In this document: positions 61,103-64,000 of the stretch, in pieces | Numbering within the stretch: the stretch's first letter is position 1 | How the letters are laid out: each line of letters opens with the position of its first letter | NCBI RefSeq assembly: GCF_014203095.1 | Contig: NZ_JACHIG010000003.1 | Span: 1-64,000, forward strand | Length of the DNA: 64,000 nt | Reading direction: 5' to 3' | Source: Prosthecobacter vanneervenii | GTDB lineage: Bacteria; Verrucomicrobiota; Verrucomicrobiia; Verrucomicrobiales; Verrucomicrobiaceae | Made by a program: the position numbers and the translations under genes | Notes under the pieces: generated by a model | Seen by the model: the letters and a program-made list of their open reading frames with translations, nothing else | What the model was told of the DNA's origin: nothing | Databases searched by the model: none

Positions 61103-62989
61103 TTAAGCCCGGCGCCAGCGCTGGAAGGTCTCGATGGCCTCATATTCCGCCAGCCCCAGGGCATCGTAGAGCCGCGCATTTTCGCGGTTGGTCTCTGGGG
61201 CCTCTTTTTCCAGTGAGGAGAGAGCTCCATAGCGTGAGAGAGCAATGGACTTGCGCTCCAACTGCAGCGGACTCATGGGAATGGCCATGTCGATTTCATG
61301 GGGCTCCAGCGGACGCTCCTTGCCACGGTAGAGCCAGATGCTGCAGGACCCGGCAAAATCCTCGCCAGCACAGACTTGGAGTGCTGCCACCAGCAGGCGG
61401 AAGCAGATGCCGGAAACGCTGGAAGGGTCCGCCGCGTCGCCGGTGACATAGATCTGATGCGGCTTGTGCTCTTGGAGAAGGCGCACCAGAGCCTTGGTGT
61501 CTTCCTCCGTACTCTTGAAGCGGCGGTAGCGGCCCTGCTCATAGAAAGGCAGGTCCAGGAAGACCACACGGTCATTGCCCAGACCCACGGTATGGGCGGC
61601 ATCCCGCACCTCGCCACGCAGGATCAGGCCCTTGAGCTGGCGCAGCAGCGGCTGATCCTCGCCAAACTCCCCTTTCGCCTCCAGCAGGCCCAGGGCCTCC
61701 TTGGCATAGGCCACCTGAGCGCCCCACGCCGCGGGATTCGCGGCATTGGAGGCCAGTTCGAGCAGAGTTTCGGCAAACTTGTCCGCCTCACTGTCCGGCA
61801 CACGCAGGCTTCCTGAGGTCATGGAGATAAAGCGCACATCATGCCCCTGCTCCACCAGTCGGTCGATCGTACCGCCCATGCCGGTGATGGCATCCTGCGG
61901 CTCCGGGCTCAGCACCAGGCAGCGTTTAGGGTAGGGGCGCGCACGCTCGGGGCGGTAGGTGTCATCCTCGTCAGGCTTGCCACCCGGCCATCCGGTGATG
62001 GTATGCTGGAGCTGGTTGAAGATACGGATGTTCAGCTGATAGGCCGGCCCCTGCTCGGAAAGAAGGTCGGAAAGACCATTCTCATTGTAGTGCTCGTCCA
62101 CCAGCTTGAGGATCGGGCGCTTGATCTTGAAGGCCTGCCAGACCATGGCACGGCGGGTTTCACGCGGAGTCCACGAGGCAGGCCCCACCAGCCAGGGCAG
62201 CTTGATGCGGGTGAGCTCTCGGGAGGCACCATGGTCAATGAAGAACCGCGCATCCGGATGATCCTGCAGGAATGAGGCGGAAATGGCTTCCGTCATCGGG
62301 CCTTCGATGGCCTTGGCCACCATGGACGCCTTGTTTTCCCCCCACGCCATCAGCACCAGCTTCCTGGCGCGCAGGATGGTTCCCACCCCCATCGTGATGG
62401 CAAAGTGCGGCACATTCTGCTCCCCGCGGAAGTCGCTGGCGGCGTCCTGGCGTGTCACACGGTCCAGAGTGATGCGGCGGGTCAGCGAGTCACGGCTGGA
62501 TCCGGGTTCGTTGAAGCCGATGTGGCCCGTGCGACCAATACCAAGGATTTGCAGGTCCACCCCGCCGGCCGCTTCGATCTTTTCCTCATACTGGCGGCAG
62601 TGATTGAAGACCTGATCTCCCGGCACCGTGCCGCTGGGCAGATTGATGTTCTCCTTGGGGATGTCGATGTGGTCAAACAGCTGCTCCGCCATGAACTTCG
62701 AGTAGCTCTCCGGGTGGTCGGAGCTGAGGCCGTAGTACTCGTCGAGGTTGAAGGTGATGACGTTCTTGAAGCTCAGCCCCGCCTCCTTGTGCAGGCGGAT
62801 GAGTTCGCGGTAAAATGGCACCGGAGTGGAACCCGTGGCCATGCCCAGCACAGCGGGCTTGCCCGCCTTGTTCTTCGTTTCAATCAGCAGCTTCACCTCC
62901 TGTGCCAGCGCCTTGGCAGCGGCGGCAGAGTCAGGAAAAATGGTGGTTGGGACTTTCTCGTAGGCTTCTGCTGGAGGGCGGATGGACAT
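61103..62989 (-). CDS. nagB: Glucosamine-6-phosphate deaminase (NagB) fused to a degenerate PIG-L domain
   Basis: A 628-residue fusion, start set at 62989 (MSIRPPAEAY), since residues before it do not belong to the fold. The NagB half (about 20-330) keeps FNLDEYYGL (Asp83 of the catalytic set), GIGRTGHIGFNEP (His156, Glu161; the Asp expected before it is Thr154) and thus resembles the Bacteroidetes-type fusion subfamily. The PIG-L/LmbE half (about 355-628) keeps GMGGTIDRLVEQGHDVRF but its metal motif reads SPEPQDA (normally HPDDE type) and the second site reads DPSSVS (normally H-TH type). The deaminase turns glucosamine-6-P into fructose-6-P and ammonia; the PIG-L half is probably inactive. 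Confidence 0.88.
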   Translation of the reverse strand: MSIRPPAEAYEKVPTTIFPDSAAAAKALAQEVKLLIETKNKAGKPAVLGMATGSTPVPFYRELIRLHKEAGLSFKNVITFNLDEYYGLSSDHPESYSKFMAEQLFDHIDIPKENINLPSGTVPGDQVFNHCRQYEEKIEAAGGVDLQILGIGRTGHIGFNEPGSSRDSLTRRITLDRVTRQDAASDFRGEQNVPHFAITMGVGTILRARKLVLMAWGENKASMVAKAIEGPMTEAISASFLQDHPDARFFIDHGASRELTRIKLPWLVGPASWTPRETRRAMVWQAFKIKRPILKLVDEHYNENGLSDLLSEQGPAYQLNIRIFNQLQHTITGWPGGKPDEDDTYRPERARPYPKRCLVLSPEPQDAITGMGGTIDRLVEQGHDVRFISMTSGSLRVPDSEADKFAETLLELASNAANPAAWGAQVAYAKEALGLLEAKGEFGEDQPLLRQLKGLILRGEVRDAAHTVGLGNDRVVFLDLPFYEQGRYRRFKSTEEDTKALVRLLQEHKPHQIYVTGDAADPSSVSGICFRLLVAALQVCAGEDFAGSCSIWLYRGKERPLEPHEIDMAIPMSPLQLERKSIALSRYGALSSLEKEAPETNRENARLYDALGLAEYEAIETFQRWRRA

Positions 62990-63202
62990 GGCGCGGAGGG
63001 GTTGGGGATAATACGAACAGAACGCAGTTTGGCATTCACGCAACCTTCATTCATGGCAGCACCCCTTCATTAGGCAGGGCCTAATGTGGTAATGCTGACT
63101 CCCAATGCTCCGTCAGCTCTCATCAGACTGACACCTCCCTTTGAAGACCTCCCATTCCAGCTTATGAGTATTCTCTCTGCAAAACATCCAACCAGCCCCC
63201 AC

Positions 63203-63625
63203 ATGCGCATTGATTATGCAACCGTTGAACCAGAACTGATTTCAAGCCTTCGACAGCTGACACGCGACCTGGCCAAAACCGCCCTGCCACCTGGTCTGCG
63301 GGCCTTGGTAGAGCTTCGGGTCTCGCAGATCAATCACTGCTCCTACTGCATTCAAGTCCACCGCTCGGAGGCCCGTCATCACGGAGAAGAGCCGACGCGG
63401 ATCGAGCAGCTTTCCGAATGGCGCACATCCAAGCTGTTTACCCCACGCGAGCAGGCGGCGCTGGCCTGGGCAGAAGCACTCACAAATGGCGAAACCATCC
63501 ACAAGGATGAGAAGGAATACCAGGAGCTGCACACCCATTTCTCCGAACCGGAGATCGTATCGCTCGGCCTGTCCGTTTCACTGGCCAACTTCTGGAACCG
63601 GATGGCCGGCGGCTTCCGCAAGTAG
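63203..63625 (+). CDS. AhpD/carboxymuconolactone decarboxylase-family protein
   Basis: A 140-residue all-helical protein. The core motif INHCSYCIQVH gives the redox-active CxxC (Cys46, Cys49) and its nearby His53, the peroxidatic/proton relay of AhpD-type alkylhydroperoxidases. C-terminal AWAEALTN and SLGLSVSLANFWNRM are typical of the subfamily. The ATG at 63203 is chosen because the upstream in-frame stretch to 63086 has no family similarity. It probably reduces peroxides or acts on an unknown small molecule. It is divergent from the NagB fusion and convergent with lipA. Confidence 0.85.
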   Translation: MRIDYATVEPELISSLRQLTRDLAKTALPPGLRALVELRVSQINHCSYCIQVHRSEARHHGEEPTRIEQLSEWRTSKLFTPREQAALAWAEALTNGETIHKDEKEYQELHTHFSEPEIVSLGLSVSLANFWNRMAGGFRK

Positions 63626-63648
63626 CCTGCGGAAGCTCACCACCCGCT

Positions 63649-64000
63649 TCACTGCACGTCCAGTTCCGGCTTGAAGTCGGAAGCATGGTAGGAGCTGCGC
63701 ACCAGCGGCGCACTCGCCACGTGGCGGAAGCCCTTCTTCAGCGCGATCTGCTTGTAGTTCTCAAAGGTGTCCGGATGGATGTACTCGATCACCGGCAGGT
63801 GCTGCGCGGAGGGGCGCAGGTACTGGCCCAGGGTCAGCACCGTCACGTCATGCTCCAGCAGGTCGTCCATGGCCTGGAAAAGCTCGGTTTCCGTCTCACC
63901 CAGGCCCAGCATCAGGCCGCTCTTGGTCGCGCACTTGGAGCCCAGCTCGGCGGCCATCGCCTTGGCACGCTTGAGCACATGCAGGCTGCGGTGATACATC
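63649..64000 (-). CDS. lipA: Lipoyl synthase, C-terminal part (continues beyond the window)
   Basis: The last 116 codons of a radical SAM enzyme that inserts sulfur into octanoyl groups on lipoyl domains. Recognisable segments are [60 protein letters not shown] and PLVRSSYHA, with the conserved Ser of RSSYHA that binds the auxiliary iron-sulfur cluster. The N-terminal Cys motifs lie outside the window, on the minus strand past 64000. Confidence 0.93.
   Translation of the reverse strand, partial: MYHRSLHVLKRAKAMAAELGSKCATKSGLMLGLGETETELFQAMDDLLEHDVTVLTLGQYLRPSAQHLPVIEYIHPDTFENYKQIALKKGFRHVASAPLVRSSYHASDFKPELDVQ

Noticed and set aside
61000..63085. Possible glmS-type ribozyme or riboswitch near the NagB fusion
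   Set aside because: The upstream region (62990-63085) is short and shows none of the conserved core of such RNAs; no other leader in the window looks like a known riboswitch.
1..64000. CRISPR arrays, IS elements and prophage
   Set aside because: No evenly spaced direct repeats, transposase, integrase or phage structural genes were seen. The 27.9-kb inverted repeat has no coding capacity and is listed only as a repeat.

Overview
The window is high-GC bacterial chromosome and almost certainly comes from a member of the Verrucomicrobiota, probably the Verrucomicrobiaceae (Prosthecobacter/Verrucomicrobium-like). The assignment rests on gene content rather than on a marker tree: a PSD1 cytochrome (planctomycete cytochrome C + DUF1549 + DUF1553), a Tat-exported DUF1552 protein, a DUF6807/PmoA-like protein, an SHD1-esterase fusion, a sigma factor overlapping a kinase-formylglycine-enzyme-like fusion, and a secreted protein ending in a YxxESSxDLxxW-type domain. 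All are typical of the Planctomycetes-Verrucomicrobia group. No phage, transposase or CRISPR array is visible.

Layout. 0.1-4.5 kb: a small, possibly truncated ORF, an M20 peptidase and a PSD1 cytochrome. 4.6-12.9 kb: a same-strand run of membrane genes (bestrophin-like channel, ChrA, then an RND permease / adaptor / TolC efflux set whose outer-membrane gene carries an extra two-helix N-terminus). 12.9-17.5 kb: O-methyltransferase, small c-type cytochrome lipoprotein, ABM monooxygenase, leucine-rich-repeat protein, SHD1-esterase and a Fur regulator. 17.6-23.3 kb: a Thr-rich secreted protein, then three adjacent genes of zinc-ribbon and TPM-like proteins of unknown role. 23.4-27.7 kb: DUF1552 protein, azurin-like cupredoxin plus a small secreted protein, and an ammonium transporter behind a near-consensus sigma-54 promoter. 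27.7-28.5 kb: gene-free, holding a 241-bp element with a perfect 21-bp terminal inverted repeat. 28.5-38.9 kb: PIG-L deacetylase, tRNA-Lys(CTT), PL14-like lyase, a small lipoprotein, a FAD oxidoreductase / DUF6807 / TatD set, a MlaE permease, an esterase and an aquaglyceroporin. 38.9-39.6 kb: a decayed gene. 39.6-45.7 kb: ppk1 overlapping a diverged Ppx/GppA gene, a ROK kinase and a CE15-type esterase. 46.5-53.5 kb: a large double pseudokinase, a tannase-family esterase, a kinase-FGE fusion and its overlapping sigma factor. 53.6-64 kb: a large secreted protein, rimO, a hybrid histidine kinase with a small upstream partner, a second Fur, a NagB/PIG-L fusion, an AhpD-like protein and the 3' end of lipA.

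Functional themes. Scattered enzymes (CE15, tannase family, PL14-like, FAD/golvesin-type, DUF6807) fit a heterotrophic polymer degrader. Nitrogen acquisition appears to be under RpoN control. Polyphosphate synthesis is linked by overlap to a protein that looks like an inactivated polyphosphatase. Several proteins keep a family fold but have lost catalytic or metal-binding residues: the double pseudokinase, the Ppx-like protein, the PIG-L half of the NagB fusion, the ROK protein without its zinc motif, and the RND permease without the usual TM10 lysine. That recurring pattern and the uncharacterised zinc-ribbon/TPM cluster are the most interesting aspects. No wholly new multi-gene system can be proven from sequence alone.
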